NCBI RefSeq assembly: GCF_021155775.2
Contig: NC_060235.2
Location: forward strand, 1,787,501 to 1,851,500
Origin: Neodiprion pinetum
Lineage: Eukaryota; Arthropoda; Insecta; Hymenoptera; Diprionidae
Reading direction: 5' to 3'
DNA length: 64,000 nucleotides
Shown here: piece by piece, positions 1-12,100 of the stretch
Layout: each line of letters starts with the position of its first letter
Position numbering within the stretch: the first letter of the stretch is position 1
Position numbers and translations under genes: made by a program
The notes under the pieces: generated by a model
Seen by the model: the letters and a program-made list of their open reading frames with translations, nothing else
What the model was told of the DNA's origin: nothing
Databases searched by the model: none

Positions 1-1599
1 TTTCACCGATTCACGACTGTCTCTACAGGTAGGACTGGATTGTTTTTAAAGATGGTGCTTTTCAACACCCACCCCCTCCCATCGGGGGGTGGTGGGACCC
101 TTTTTACCCAACCGCTTGGAAAAAGTTTTTCACGATCGCGTTGCAATTTCTCGCTAATAGTCCACCTTTATGGCCGCCTATAATTCGGCACTGAAACAAC
201 GAGTTCGAGTGACATTATTGTTATTATACCTATGGACCCGCGGGTATTCCCTTCTAGATGAGACTGCCTCCGCTCAAACTACCCCAGATACGATAAACTT
301 CAACTTTATATATTTACTGCATTGCTCGTCGGTAGAGAAAAAGAGATAGAGAAAGGGGAGAGGGAGGGATTTGCCGGCTTCGATGGCTTTGTTCTACGGT
401 GATGTGTACAGTTTGTTCAATAAACTTTTCCGTGCGGGGTGATCCTGATCAGCCGTGGTAAATTGGGGTCCCCACAATTAGTTACGGCTTAAGGGAAACA
501 TGGCGGAAACGAATTTTCTGCCTGTCGACATTCGACAGTATATCCTTGAGTTTGTGTTTGTTTTGAAATTTACGAGTCACACCGCTTTCCGTAAAATTTA
601 TCCTGTATTACGACGTACTTGTGGACGAATTTCAAAAATAACAAGAGTTGAATCAAACTATTTTATCAAACTCATCAAAATTTTCTCAATATTCTCGGCT
701 TTTGCACCAGAAAACAAAAACGAGATTTGAAATCTAATAACCAAGATCTAGTTATTTCTTTTCCAACGGAATCAATTGTGCTTACCAATTTCTATATGCA
801 AAGCTTATCAATTGCTAATTATCAGAAAAACTAAGATCACTTTCGTATAGCCTGAAACTTGATTCGAATACGAAATTTTTTTTCCATTACTCCAAGTTGA
901 ATCCAACTCGTACCGATCCCCTGATAAGTTGGACAAGGTCGACGATAAAAAGCGTTACGTTTTATCGATCCCACTTTATATTTACACATTGTGTGTGTAG
1001 TTATATACCGTAAGTATCTACGTGATACAAAAACATCTGCAAAACGAAATTGTCACAAATTATTTGAGCCAGCTCAATCCACGCATCCGTAAATCCGGGC
1101 ATCAAACTTGATAGCGTATCTTTTTCTTGTACCTTTTTTTTGCGTCTAGACTGTTATATATCTTAATCCGATGATCCGAATCTACCGACTTTTCCACCCT
1201 GGTAAACCGATTTCAGTCGACGTTCAAATTCTCCGCCGAAAAATCGTTATTTATCATCCGCATGATTTTGTCATTTCGCTCTTTGTACAATTTGCCATCC
1301 GGAGAAAATCCCTCGCCTTTCTTTCTCTCTCGATTTAATTTGTGATATTTTTTTCGGCAAGCGATTCTCGTTCACTAGAAATAATTATACGAATAGAGAA
1401 GAATTACAGTAACAAGTACTTGCAGATTTTTTGTCAGTTGATTGATTCGATTTGGGACGGGGTTGAAATTTCGAGTTTGGAATAGTTCCGAAAGCGCCAA
1501 ATTCAGAACTTCAACCCCGCCCCTTCAATTTCTAACGCAGTAACCGAGACTAGAAATTCATCAGCGATAAATTGTAAGAATTAAACGGTTATTTTCCAG
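1..1599. other. Non-coding, probably intron of the LDLa membrane-protein gene
   Basis: No convincing exon is visible. The sequence is moderately AT-rich, with stops in all frames apart from one short unremarkable open stretch near 500-730. A splice acceptor (attttccag) closes the region at 1591-1599, immediately before an exon that begins inside an LDLa domain. At least the 3' part is therefore most simply an intron of that gene. The exons for the rest of the ectodomain are not in this window. Confidence 0.5.
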
Positions 1600-1972
1600 A
1601 TGCCCGGAGATCCAGGCGTGCATAAACGTCGCGCTTTGGTGCGACGGAGTCCGTCACTGTCCGTCAGGCTTCGACGAGGAGGAGGGCAACTGCTCTTATC
1701 GTTTCGGTGTTACGCTGCTGTACGTCGCAATCGGGGCGGGGGCGTTGGGGATATTTGCAATTTTGTTGCTGGCGACAGGGTGCCTGAAGTACTGCCTGTA
1801 CCGTCACAGGGCGAGGAAGAAGAAAAAGAACGTTGCTATAAACGTGAACAACCTGCACGTGAATCACACCCACCCGAACAACGGCATGACGGGAAGCAGA
1901 CTGAGCAACCGTTATCTAGCAACGCCCCAAGAGATGTTCCTCGACAATTACGGCAAGGACAGTATTTGTTGA
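1600..1972 (+). CDS. 3'-terminal exon of an LDLa-domain single-pass membrane protein (partial)
   Basis: An acceptor AG ends at 1599. Base 1600 completes a split codon and the frame runs from TGC at 1601 to TGA at 1970-1972, giving 123 whole codons. The first 31 residues are the C-terminal part of an LDL-receptor class A repeat: five of its six cysteines (residues 1, 7, 14, 20, 31 of the exon) lie in the usual spacing around WCDGVRHC and FDEE, so the first cysteine must be in an upstream exon. Residues 35-58 are a hydrophobic membrane span rich in G, A, L and I. A stop-transfer basic cluster (RHRARKKKK) follows, then a short Asn/His-rich tail ending in DNYGKDSIC. The likely topology is type I, with the LDLa outside and a cytoplasmic tail of about 60 residues. 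CUB-LDLa-TM receptors of the Neto/LEV-10 sort share this ending, but no CUB domain is visible and the tail is short, so I give no symbol. The final Ser-Ile-Cys could be a weak class I PDZ ligand. Two positions usually acidic in calcium-binding LDLa repeats are His and Ser here. Confidence 0.8.
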
Positions 1973-2487
1973 CAGCAGGTTATATCGAACGTCGAGACCA
2001 CCGTGTGATCGTTGAGGTTTCTACTTTCTTTTTTATACCGCGAACACAAATTATACAATGATGAATGTGTAATTGCACCGCGTTCGCCCGATAATTCACT
2101 GGATGCAGGTGCGGGCTGCCGGTGATATAGGATAATAAAATTGTAAACTCGTAGGATATTTCCTAATGTAACGATAACATAGTAACTATTATACATATAG
2201 GTACCTTATACACTCTGTAATTAAACATACTCGAATGATGTATAATTTAACGATGCTCATCACGATTCGTTGTACGCGATTTCATTCGTGCGCCGCGGTT
2301 CAGCCTCGGCTGTTTCCGGTTCGTTTCAAATCGTTATTTCCGGCTCATCGAGGCGGTGGATGGAAAGGGGGAATCTAGGGCTATGACGATAAACGGTAAA
2401 GTGGTTTCGCAATTTACCGAGATCAGGCAAAGCTGAACATTAGAACTGTACGGAATGATCAAGATCGATAATTTCATTTCCAATAAA
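1973..2487 (+). other. Probable 3' UTR of the LDLa membrane-protein gene
   Basis: Non-coding sequence follows the stop codon directly. The first canonical AATAAA downstream is at 2482-2487. Further AATAAA hexamers occur at 3418-3423 and 3428-3433, so the true cleavage site cannot be fixed from sequence alone. Confidence 0.35.
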
Positions 2488-3073
2488 TGTCAATGAGAAA
2501 CAATAATTTTACGGTTTCCCTAAACAATGTTTCCAATTTGCAAGAAATCTACTTCTGCAGGTTTTTCAATAACTACTTTACTTACTAAGACGTAAAAAAA
2601 CCCAGCGCAACGCGATTATTTCTTTGCAGGTATATCATACTGACGATCGTCACCCGCAACGTTTCGCAAAAAAAAAAAAAAAATAACTCTTCTCATGTAT
2701 TAATTATTAGTAAAACGGGTACTCAGTGAAACAAGAATTTTTCCGCACAGTCGTCGAAAGGTCTTCTCCTATTTTCCATCCAGCCTCTCGATTATTATCG
2801 ACAAAATTTACCGACGAAAAATTACTTGAATCAAAGAGGAGCTAAAACTAGAATCACATAGAGAAAAAAAAAACATACCGACAAACGGACGACACGTGCC
2901 AAATAATAAAAAAAACCAAAACTGCTAGTGAATTAAAATTACAACAATAACAGCCAGTAAATTATTGTAAACAATTACGTCTGATAAGAAAGACACAAAA
3001 TAACATCCAATCATAACAATAAGTACCAGGACGTAATACTGTATACAATGTTTTAACTATAGTATTAACGTCG

Positions 3074-3116
3074 TCATCATCATTATTATTATTATTGTTA
3101 TTATTGTTATTATTAT
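3074..3116. repeat. Imperfect ATT/GTT trinucleotide microsatellite
   Basis: TCATCATCATT grades into repeated ATT interrupted by GTT. On the minus strand it reads as poly-Asn/Asp, which explains a spurious open frame there. Confidence 0.9.
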
Positions 3117-3658
3117 ACGTAAAGAATCGCACGGCTACTACGCAACAGCAGATGATCATACGGCGGTTTTCAATATCAGAGATTGCTTCTTGTCAGTGTT
3201 TCATTCGATTTCATTTTTCCAACAAATTCATTCGTAATTAATTATTCTAATTTCTTTTCTCAGTTATTGTCAAGGTAATCGCACGAAGTTTATTCGTCAA
3301 ACTACTCTGCGATGTTGTTTCGAGTAATCCGGACATTGACGCCACCGTATAATGACAAAGAATATAGGTAAATATCTGTCCGTAAGCTGTGATAGATATA
3401 AGCGTATCAACAATCTGAATAAAAAACAATAAAATAGAAAAGAGAAACGAAAAGGAAAAAGAAAAAGAAGAGAAAAGAGAACCAACAATGGAGAGTTATA
3501 CAAATAAATACAATAATCATAACCCAAGTATCGATTCGTCATGCGAGCAAAAGTGTAATTGTATGATAGGACACATCTTTATATTACATAAACACAGTTT
3601 GAAATCGAAAATTATTTTGACACGAGCTTAACGATCGATATAAACTTATTATATGTAT

Positions 3659-3699
3659 ATATTATTTATTATTATTATTATATATATATATTATATACA
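3659..3699. repeat. ATT/TA microsatellite
   Basis: An ATT run passes directly into a TA run. Confidence 0.85.
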
Positions 3700-5585
3700 T
3701 ATACACATATTTACCGATGATATTGAAAACCGCATTACTTAAACAATGCTTTACGTATTTCGGGTAAAGTGAAAGGTGAAATATCCAGCTGGTTTCCGTC
3801 CGATCCGACATTCTTTGGAACCCATTCTTTTATCCCTCGCCCCTATAGATTCATTGTATTTTAATTTCTTCCTTTTTTCGAATAATTCTCCACTTTTTAA
3901 TTATCGTAAAATTGCGGGGCAAACGGAACGAGGACCGGACAAGAGATGGCTGCAAAAACTGCTGCACCCTGCACGATATAGATGCTGGAAATCGAACTCG
4001 AGTAATAGCAGTGAGTAGTAAATTCGCGTTCATTCGCTAAGTGGCTCGGAATGTTGAACATGGAAATACTCGATTGAAGTATATAAAAAGAGTGGGTACT
4101 TAAAAAAAAGTATGAACGAGTCTTCCGGTAATAACGGAAAAATTTTCTCGAAAAATATGTAATATATAATAAAGGCGGACCCCGTGGATTATTAGTATTA
4201 TTATTATTATCATCGCTTCCGAGACGATAGAAATGGATGTCCATGCAACCGCGATGAGATGCACCAATTTCATAATGGTGCACTTAAAATATGGTTAAAA
4301 GATAATTTAATGGGGATATCAATTTTTAAATTACAATTCGGAAGGATTATGTAACCGTAACACCTGAAAACGCAATCGTTCGAACACTTGGTTGGGATCA
4401 CGAATATGCATGAGTGTATATATGTATATTTTATATGTATAGTAATAGCCTGGCAGAGATCGATGATACGATAATGAAATGCTCCCGTGATTAACGAAGT
4501 GTGTGAATGCCCACTGATCACAATTGTAAATAGTAACAATAACGGTAATATTAATGTTAAATTAGTCGAAGGAAAAAGTAACGCAGTGGCGATAATACGT
4601 TTTAGTTGCTTACGTGCATATACATAATTATACGTGATATACATACTATATATAATACATAGGTATATTTAATAAATGAATGTAGGAGTATCGTATAAGG
4701 TATTGCGATGAATAATATACATATAGGAAAATTGTCTGTTTCCGTTATCATTCGCGTTTGGTATTAATTAGCAAGACAAAGTTTTCATTGTAGGTGCTTC
4801 TAATTTTGGGCGTATAATTATTTCGATACGTTTAATTGCATTCTAACAATAAGCCAAGGTGAATTTCTTACGTGAGACGATACGGTGTGTTTCGTAAACT
4901 TTGCGTTATAGACTATATAAAAGGAAGATGACTTTCTTATTATTTTCACGAAATTTATCGAGTATATTGAATATAGGTATAGTGTTGCATATAAATATTG
5001 TAAACTAATATGCTCATCTTCGGTATTAGATGTATACGAGAGATTTTTTTTGCGGGATTTTATGTTTTACAATCGGTGTGTATGACTTAAATGTCGCTCG
5101 GTTTAAGTAAGGATTGCAAAAATACACAAACTAGGGATAGCGAATCAAATTTTCTAGCTCATCATCTGCCCGTCAGTCGTCAGAATTGTTTGCATATAAA
5201 AGACATAGAATATAAATTGAGGGGAATAGATGAAAAAATCGCGTAGATACTATCTAGATAAACGGTGAGTAATCTTTCATACATACAATTGATCGATACT
5301 TCAACCGTGGCTGCAACGACACTTGTACTACGAAATATAATAATATTATTATCTGGCGAGCTGAGAGAATGCGAATTGAAAGGGAAGAATTATATCTGTA
5401 TTTAACTCCAGGATGGAGGGTGCACTGCGATTTACAACAGTGCACGTTACTATTAAAAGGTGTATGTGTATAATATAGTGTGTTTAAAAGAGATAGACGA
5501 CACGGCGACGGCTCACTTACATTTACAATTAGATAAGCTCGATACGTATAAATATAATAAATATATATATACATATATATATATT

Positions 5586-6012
5586 AGGGTGGTCCTCGTT
5601 TAGGGTGCTATCGAATTTCTTCCGGGCCGCCCCTCAAATCGACTCCAAATAATTCGAAAACCATTCCTGAAGTATTTCAGATTTTTATCTCAACTTTAAA
5701 ACTGACTGCCTGTTTCATTTAGAAGGTGGTAATTCGGTTGGTTTGTCTGTTGTGACGATGTTAATTTTTTATCGAATAATAGCGTCAATGCTAACAAAAA
5801 TTTTGCAGTTACAGATTTTTTTTTACATTTTTACTCTGACAATAAAATTTATACTGAGAATGTGGCGGAAAATCCGCTCTGTTTCTTACAGGCACGGGAT
5901 AGAGTTGGGATAAAAATTTTGAAAAATTGAGGAATTGTTTTTGAATTATTTGAAGTAGATTTGGAGCACGGCCAGCGATAAATTCGTCAACGCACTAATG
6001 AAGGACTACCCT
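5586..6012. mobile_element. MITE-like element, AGGGTGGTC family, copy 1
   Basis: The 427-bp segment starts AGGGTGGTCC and ends GGACTACCCT, which are imperfect inverted repeats that continue inward with related sequence (TTTAGGGTG on the left). The same termini and interior occur again near 40.3-40.7 kb. Shared blocks include GACAATAAAAT (about 5838 and 40472), GAATTAT-T-GAAGT (about 5943 and 40599) and the outer TIR. No coding capacity is seen, so the element is non-autonomous. The target-site duplication is unclear; TA lies just outside the right end. Superfamily unassigned. Confidence 0.6.
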
Positions 6013-6399
6013 TACGTATATGATATACGCAGAGAGGTGTGAAACTTGAATCAAAGGGGCCTTGATTCAACGACATTTCTATTGAAGAATAAGCACATAA
6101 TACATACCTAACATAATATATGTTGCATAATATTGTAATCTTGTGTTTATAATTTTAATAAAATATTACCAAGTTGAGACGTGCACACCTCTTTCCTACA
6201 CACAGTCACGTTTTCGATAATGATTCGCGTATAATGAAGAAGTCGACCTTTCTGTGGACTGATATTACACGACCTAGCGACGTTCGACTGGGTTGCTTTC
6301 TATCTGATTAAAACCTGATTTAGTGACATGGTGAAAACCTTCTGATTGCTTGAACATCATCCAAAAATGTAGTTGAGAAATTAAAAGGGTTTATCTTCT
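6013..6399. other. Unique spacer between MITE and satellite, with small inverted repeats
   Basis: No gene is seen. It contains a perfect 9-bp-arm hairpin (TTGAATCAA at 6046-6054 and TTGATTCAA at 6062-6070, 7-nt loop). A wider imperfect inverted pair lies at 6031-6048 and 6170-6193, both containing the AGAGGTGTG sequence or its complement. Confidence 0.6.
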
Positions 6400-6851
6400 G
6401 ATGAAAGATGGTCAAAAACTCGGATTGTCGTTTTTTGGCTGTAACATTTGATCTATTGCTCGCAGCGTATTGGGACTGCGCTTAATCGTTTTCTCTCGCT
6501 AAATCACGCCCGAATAGTGCATCAAAGAATTTATTCCAGCACTTTTCAAAATCACGAAAATTTTCGCCAAAAATACAAAGGGGTTAACCTTCCTTTTTTT
6601 TTGACCAAAAAATTTTTCGTCTCAGAATTGATTCGTATGACTCTTTCCCGACCAATTGAACCCCAAGGAACTCAGAAGACGCAGCAAAAGGAGCGTGGGA
6701 TCAACGAGAGAGAAGATGGGAGGAAAAAAGCACCTGCTGAAAAATGTCGAAAATTCAGGTTTTCGTTTTTTGGCTGTAACTTTCGATGCGTTGATCGCAG
6801 CGTATTGGGACTGCGCCCAATCGATTTCTCTCGCAAAATTACGTCGGAATA
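6400..6851. repeat. Degenerate left-edge satellite monomer(s)
   Basis: Similarity to the monomer begins around 6400 (GATGAAAGATGG-TCAAAAACTC, resembling the right-edge units) and becomes clear from 6430. From about 6518 it carries GCATCAAAGAATTTATTCC instead of the core GCCACAATTAATTTATTCC. The same variant is found only in the right-edge units, so it is probably ancestral. From about 6546 onward the unit is almost core-like. Confidence 0.8.
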
Positions 6852-7521
6852 GTGCCACAATTAATTTATTCCAGCACTTTTGAAAATCGCGAAAATTTTC
6901 GCCAAAAATACAAAGGGGTTAACCTTCCATTTTTTTTGACCAAAAAATTTTTCGTCTCAAAATTGATTCGTATGACTCTTTCCCGACCAATTGGACCCCA
7001 AGGAACTCAGAAAACGCAGCAAAAGGAGCGTGGGATCAACGGGAGAGAAGATACGAGAAAAAAAGCACCTGCTGAAAAATGTCGAAAATTCAGGTTTTCG
7101 TTTTTTGGCTGTAACTTTCGATGCGTTGATCGCAGCGTATTGGGACTGCGCCCAATCGATTTCTCTCGCAAAATTACGTCGGAATAGTGCCACAATTAAT
7201 TTATTCCAGCACTTTTGAAAATCGCGAAAATTTTCGCCAAAAATACAAAGGGGTTAACCTTCCTTTTTTTTTGACCAAAAAATTTTTCGTCTCAGAATTG
7301 ATTCGTATGACTCTTTCCCGACCAATTGGACCCCAAGGAACTCAGAAAACGCAGCAAAAGGAGCGTGGGATCAACGGGAGAGAAGATACGAGGAAAAAAG
7401 CACCTGCTGAAAAATGTCGAAAATTCAGGTTTTCGTTTTTTGGCTGTAACTTTCGATGCGTTGATCGCAGCGTATTGGGACTGCGCCCAATCGATTTCTC
7501 TCGCAAAATTACGTCGGAATA

Positions 7522-9169
7522 GTGCCACAATTAATTTATTCCAGCACTTTTGAAAATCGCGAAAACTTTCGCCAAAAATACAACCTTCCTTTTTTTTTGA
7601 CCAAAAAATTTTTCGTCTCAGAATTGATTCGTATGACTCTTTCCCGACCAATTGGACCCCAAGGAACTCAGAAAACGCAGCAAAAGGAGCGTGGGATCAA
7701 CGGGAGAGAAGATACGAGGAAAAAAGCACCTGCTGAAAAATGTCGAAAATTCAGGTTTTCGATTTTTGGCTGTAACTTTCGATGCGTTGATCGCAGCGTA
7801 TTGGGACTGCGCCCAATCGATTTCTCTCGCAAAATTACGTCGGAATAGTGCCACAATTAATTTATTCCAGCGCTTTTGAAAATCGCGAAAATTTTCGCCA
7901 AAAATACAAAGGGGTTAACCTTCCTTTTTTTTTGACCAAAAAATTTTTCGTCTCAGAATTGATTCGTATGACTCTTTCCCGACCAATTGGACCCCAAGGA
8001 ACTCAGAAAACGCAGCAAAAGGAGCGTGGGATCAACGGGAGAGAAGATACGAGGAAAAAAGCACCTGCTGAAAAATGTCGAAAATTCAGGTTTTCGTTTT
8101 TTGGCTGTAACTTTCGATGCGTTGATCGCAGCGTATTGGGACTGCGCCCAATCGATTTCTCTCGCAAAATTACGTCGGAATAGTGCCACAATTAATTTAT
8201 TCCAGCACTTTTGAAAATCGCGAAAACTTTCGCCAAAAATACAACCTTCCTTTTTTTTTGACCAAAAAATTTTTCGTCTCAGAATTGATTCGTATGACTC
8301 TTTCCCGACCAATTGGACCCCAAGGAACTCAGAAAACGCAGCAAAAGGAGCGTGGGATCAACGGGAGAGAAGATACGAGGAAAAAAGCACCTGCTGAAAA
8401 ATGTCGAAAATTCAGGTTTTCGATTTTTGGCTGTAACTTTCGATGCGTTGATCGCAGCGTATTGGGACTGCGCCCAATCGATTTCTCTCGCAAAATTACG
8501 TCGGAATAGTGCCACAATTAATTTATTCCAGCGCTTTTGAAAATCGCGAAAATTTTCGCCAAAAATACAAAGGGGTTAACCTTCCTTTTTTTTTGACCAA
8601 AAAATTTTTCGTCTCAGAATTGATTCGTATGACTCTTTCCCGACCAATTGGACCCCAAGGAACTCAGAAAACGCAGCAAAAGGAGCGTGGGATCAACGGG
8701 AGAGAAGATACGAGGAAAAAAGCACCTGCTGAAAAATGTCGAAAATTCAGGTTTTCGTTTTTTGGCTGTAACTTTCGATGCGTTGATCGCAGCGTATTGG
8801 GACTGCGCCCAATCGATTTCTCTCGCAAAATTACGTCGGAATAGTGCCACAATTAATTTATTCCAGCACTTTTGAAAATCGCGAAAACTTTCGCCAAAAA
8901 TACAACCTTCCTTTTTTTTTGACCAAAAAATTTTTCGTCTCAGAATTGATTCGTATGACTCTTTCCCGACCAATTGGACCCCAAGGAACTCAGAAAACGC
9001 AGCAAAAGGAGCGTGGGATCAACGGGAGAGAAGATACGAGGAAAAAAGCACCTGCTGAAAAATGTCGAAAATTCAGGTTTTCGATTTTTGGCTGTAACTT
9101 TCGATGCGTTGATCGCAGCGTATTGGGACTGCGCCCAATCGATTTCTCTCGCAAAATTACGTCGGAATA
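7522..9169. repeat. Dimeric higher-order repeat, 661-bp period
   Basis: Short (326-bp) and long (335-bp) monomers alternate: 7522 short, 7848 long, 8183 short, 8509 long, 8844 short. Short units lack 9 bp of the AAAGGGGTTAACC segment, read GAAAACTTTCGCC instead of GAAAATTTTCGCC, and read TTTTCGATTTTTGG. The long partners carry CCAGCGCTTTT instead of CCAGCACTTTT. The fixed linkage of these markers shows that the dimer, not the monomer, was amplified here. Confidence 0.9.
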
Positions 9170-12100
9170 GTGCCACAATTAATTTATTCCAGCACTTTTG
9201 AAAATCGCGAAAACTTTCGCCAAAAATACAACCTTCCTTTTTTTTTAACCAAAAAATTTTTCGTCTCAGAATTGATTCGTATGACTCTTTCCCGACCAAT
9301 TGGACCCCAAGGAACTCAGAAAACGCAGCAAAAGGAGCGTGGGATCAACGGGAGAGAAGATACGAGGAAAAAAGCACCTGCTGAAAAATGTCGAAAATTC
9401 AGGTTTTCGTTTTTTGGCTGTAACTTTCGATGCGTTGATCGCAGCGTATTGGGACTGCGCCCAATCGATTTCTCTCGCAAAATTACGTCGGAATAGTGCC
9501 ACAATTAATTTATTCCAGCACTTTTGAAAATCGCGAAAATTTTCGCCAAAAATACAAAGGGGTTAACCTTCCTTTTTTTTTGACCAAAAAATTTTTCGTC
9601 TCAGAATTGATTCGTATGACTCTTTCCCGACCAATTGGACCCCAAGGAACTCAGAAAACGCAGCAAAAGGAGCGTGGGATCAACGGGAGAGAAGATACGA
9701 GGAAAAAAGCACCTGCTGAAAAATGTCGAAAATTCAGGTTTTCGTTTTTTGGCTGTAACTTTCGATGCGTTGATCGCAGCGTATTGGGACTGCGCCCAAT
9801 CGATTTCTCTCGCAAAATTACGTCGGAATAGTGCCACAATTAATTTATTCCAGCACTTTTGAAAATCGCGAAAATTTTCGCCAAAAATACAAAGGGGTTA
9901 ACCTTCCTTTTTTTTTGACCAAAAAATTTTTCGTCTCAGAATTGATTCGTATGACTCTTTCCCGACCAATTGGACCCCAAGGAACTCAGAAATCGCAGCA
10001 AAAGGAGCGTGGGATCAACGGGAGAGAAGATACGAGGAAAAAAGCACCTGCTGAAAAATGTCGAAAATTCAGGTTTTCGTTTTTTGGCTGTAACTTTCGA
10101 TGCGTTGATCGCAGCGTATTGGGACTGCGCCCAATCGATTTCTCTCGCAAAATTACGTCGGAATAGTGCCACAATTAATTTATTCCAGCACTTTTGAAAA
10201 TCGCGAAAATTTTCGCCAAAAATACAAAGGGGTTAACCTTCCTTTTTTTTTGACCAAAAAATTTTTCGTCTCAGAATTGATTCGTATGACTCTTTCCCGA
10301 CCAATTGGACCCCAAGGAACTCAGAAAACGCAGCAAAAGGAGCGTGGGATCAACGGGAGAGAAGATACGAGGAAAAAAGCACCTGCTGAAAAATGTCGAA
10401 AATTCAGGTTTTCGTTTTTTGGCTGTAACTTTCGATGCGTTGATCGCAGCGTATTGGGACTGCGCCCAATCGATTTCTCTCGCAAAATTACGTCGGAATA
10501 GTGCCACAATTAATTTATTCCAGCGCTTTTGAAAATCGCGAAAATTTTCGCCAAAAATACAAAGGGGTTAACCTTCCTTTTTTTTTGACCAAAAAATTTT
10601 TCGTCTCAGAATTGATTCGTATGACTCTTTCCCGACCAATTGGACCCCAAGGAACTCAGAAAACGCAGCAAAAGGAGCGTGGGATCAACGGGAGAGAAGA
10701 TACGAGGAAAAAAGCACCTGCTGAAAAATGTCGAAAATTCAGGTTTTCGTTTTTTGGCTGTAACTTTCGATGCGTTGATCGCAGCGTATTGGGACTGCGC
10801 CCAATCGATTTCTCTCGCAAAATTACGTCGGAATAGTGCCACAATTAATTTATTCCAGCACTTTTGAAAATCGCGAAAATTTTCGCCAAAAATACAAAGG
10901 GGTTAACCTTCCTTTTTTTTTGACCAAAAAATTTTTCGTCTCAGAATTGATTCGTATGACTCTTTCCCGACCAATTGGACCCCAAGGAACTCAGAAAACG
11001 CAGCAAAAGGAGCGTGGGATCAACGGGAGAGAAGATACGAGGAAAAAAGCACCTGCTGAAAAATGTCGAAAATTCAGGTTTTCGTTTTTTGGCTGTAACT
11101 TTCGATGCGTTGATCGCGGCGTATTGGGACTGCGCCTAATCGATTTCTCTCGCAAAACTACGTCGGAATAGTGCCACAATTAATTTATTCCAGCACTTTT
11201 GAAAATCGCGAAAATTTTCGCCAAAAATACAAAGGGGTTAACCTTCCTTTTTTTTTGACCAAAAAATTTTTCGTCTCAGAATTGATTCGTATGACTCTTT
11301 CCCGACCAATTGGACCCCAAGGAACTCAGAAAACGCAGCAAAAGGAGCGTGGGATCAACGGGAGAGAAGATACGAGGAAAAAAGCACCTGCTGAAAAATG
11401 TCGAAAATTCAGGTTTTCGTTTTTTGGCTGTAACTTTCGATGCGTTGATCGCGGCGTATTGGGACTGCGCCCAATCGATTTCTCTCGCAAAATTACGTCG
11501 GAATAGTGCCACAATTAATTTATCCCAGCACTTTTGTGAATCGCGAAAATTTTCGCCAAAAATACAAAGGGGTTAACCTTCCTTTTTTTTTGACCAAAAA
11601 ATTTTTCGTCTCAGAATTGATTCGTATGACTCTTTCCCGACCAATTGGACCCCAAGGAACTCAGAAAACGCAGCAAAAGGAGCGTGGGATCAACGGGAGA
11701 GAAGATACGAGGAAAAAAGCACCTGCTGAAAAATGTCGAAAATTCAGGTTTTCGTTTTTTGGCTGTAACTTTCGATGCGTTGATCGCAGCGTATTGGGAC
11801 TGCGCCCAATCGATTTCTCTCGCAAAATTACGTCGGAATATTGCCACAATTAATTTATTCCAGCACTTTTGTGAATCGCGAAAATTTTCGCCAAAAATGC
11901 AAAGGGGTTAACCTTCCTTTTTTTTTGACCAAAAAATTTTTCGTCTCAGAATTGATTCGTATGACTCTTTCCCGTATGGCTGTAACTTTCGATGCGTTGA
12001 TCGCAGCGTATTGGGACTGCGCCCAATCGATTTCTCTCGCAAAATTACGTCGGAATAGTGCCACAATTAATTTATTCCAGCACTTTTGAAAATCGCGAAA

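Larger units (their letters stand above)
2488..5585. other. AT-rich non-coding stretch with microsatellites
   Basis: I see no gene. Stops are frequent in every frame and the longest open stretches are low-complexity or Phe/Leu/Ile/Tyr-rich, as expected from AT-rich DNA. It contains an A15-type run near 2671-2685 and the trinucleotide and TA repeats listed separately. Part may be extended 3' UTR of the upstream gene. Confidence 0.5.

Noticed and set aside
500..730. 76-codon ATG open frame upstream of the LDLa exon
   Set aside because: AT-driven composition, no domain, and it lies in what is probably intron.
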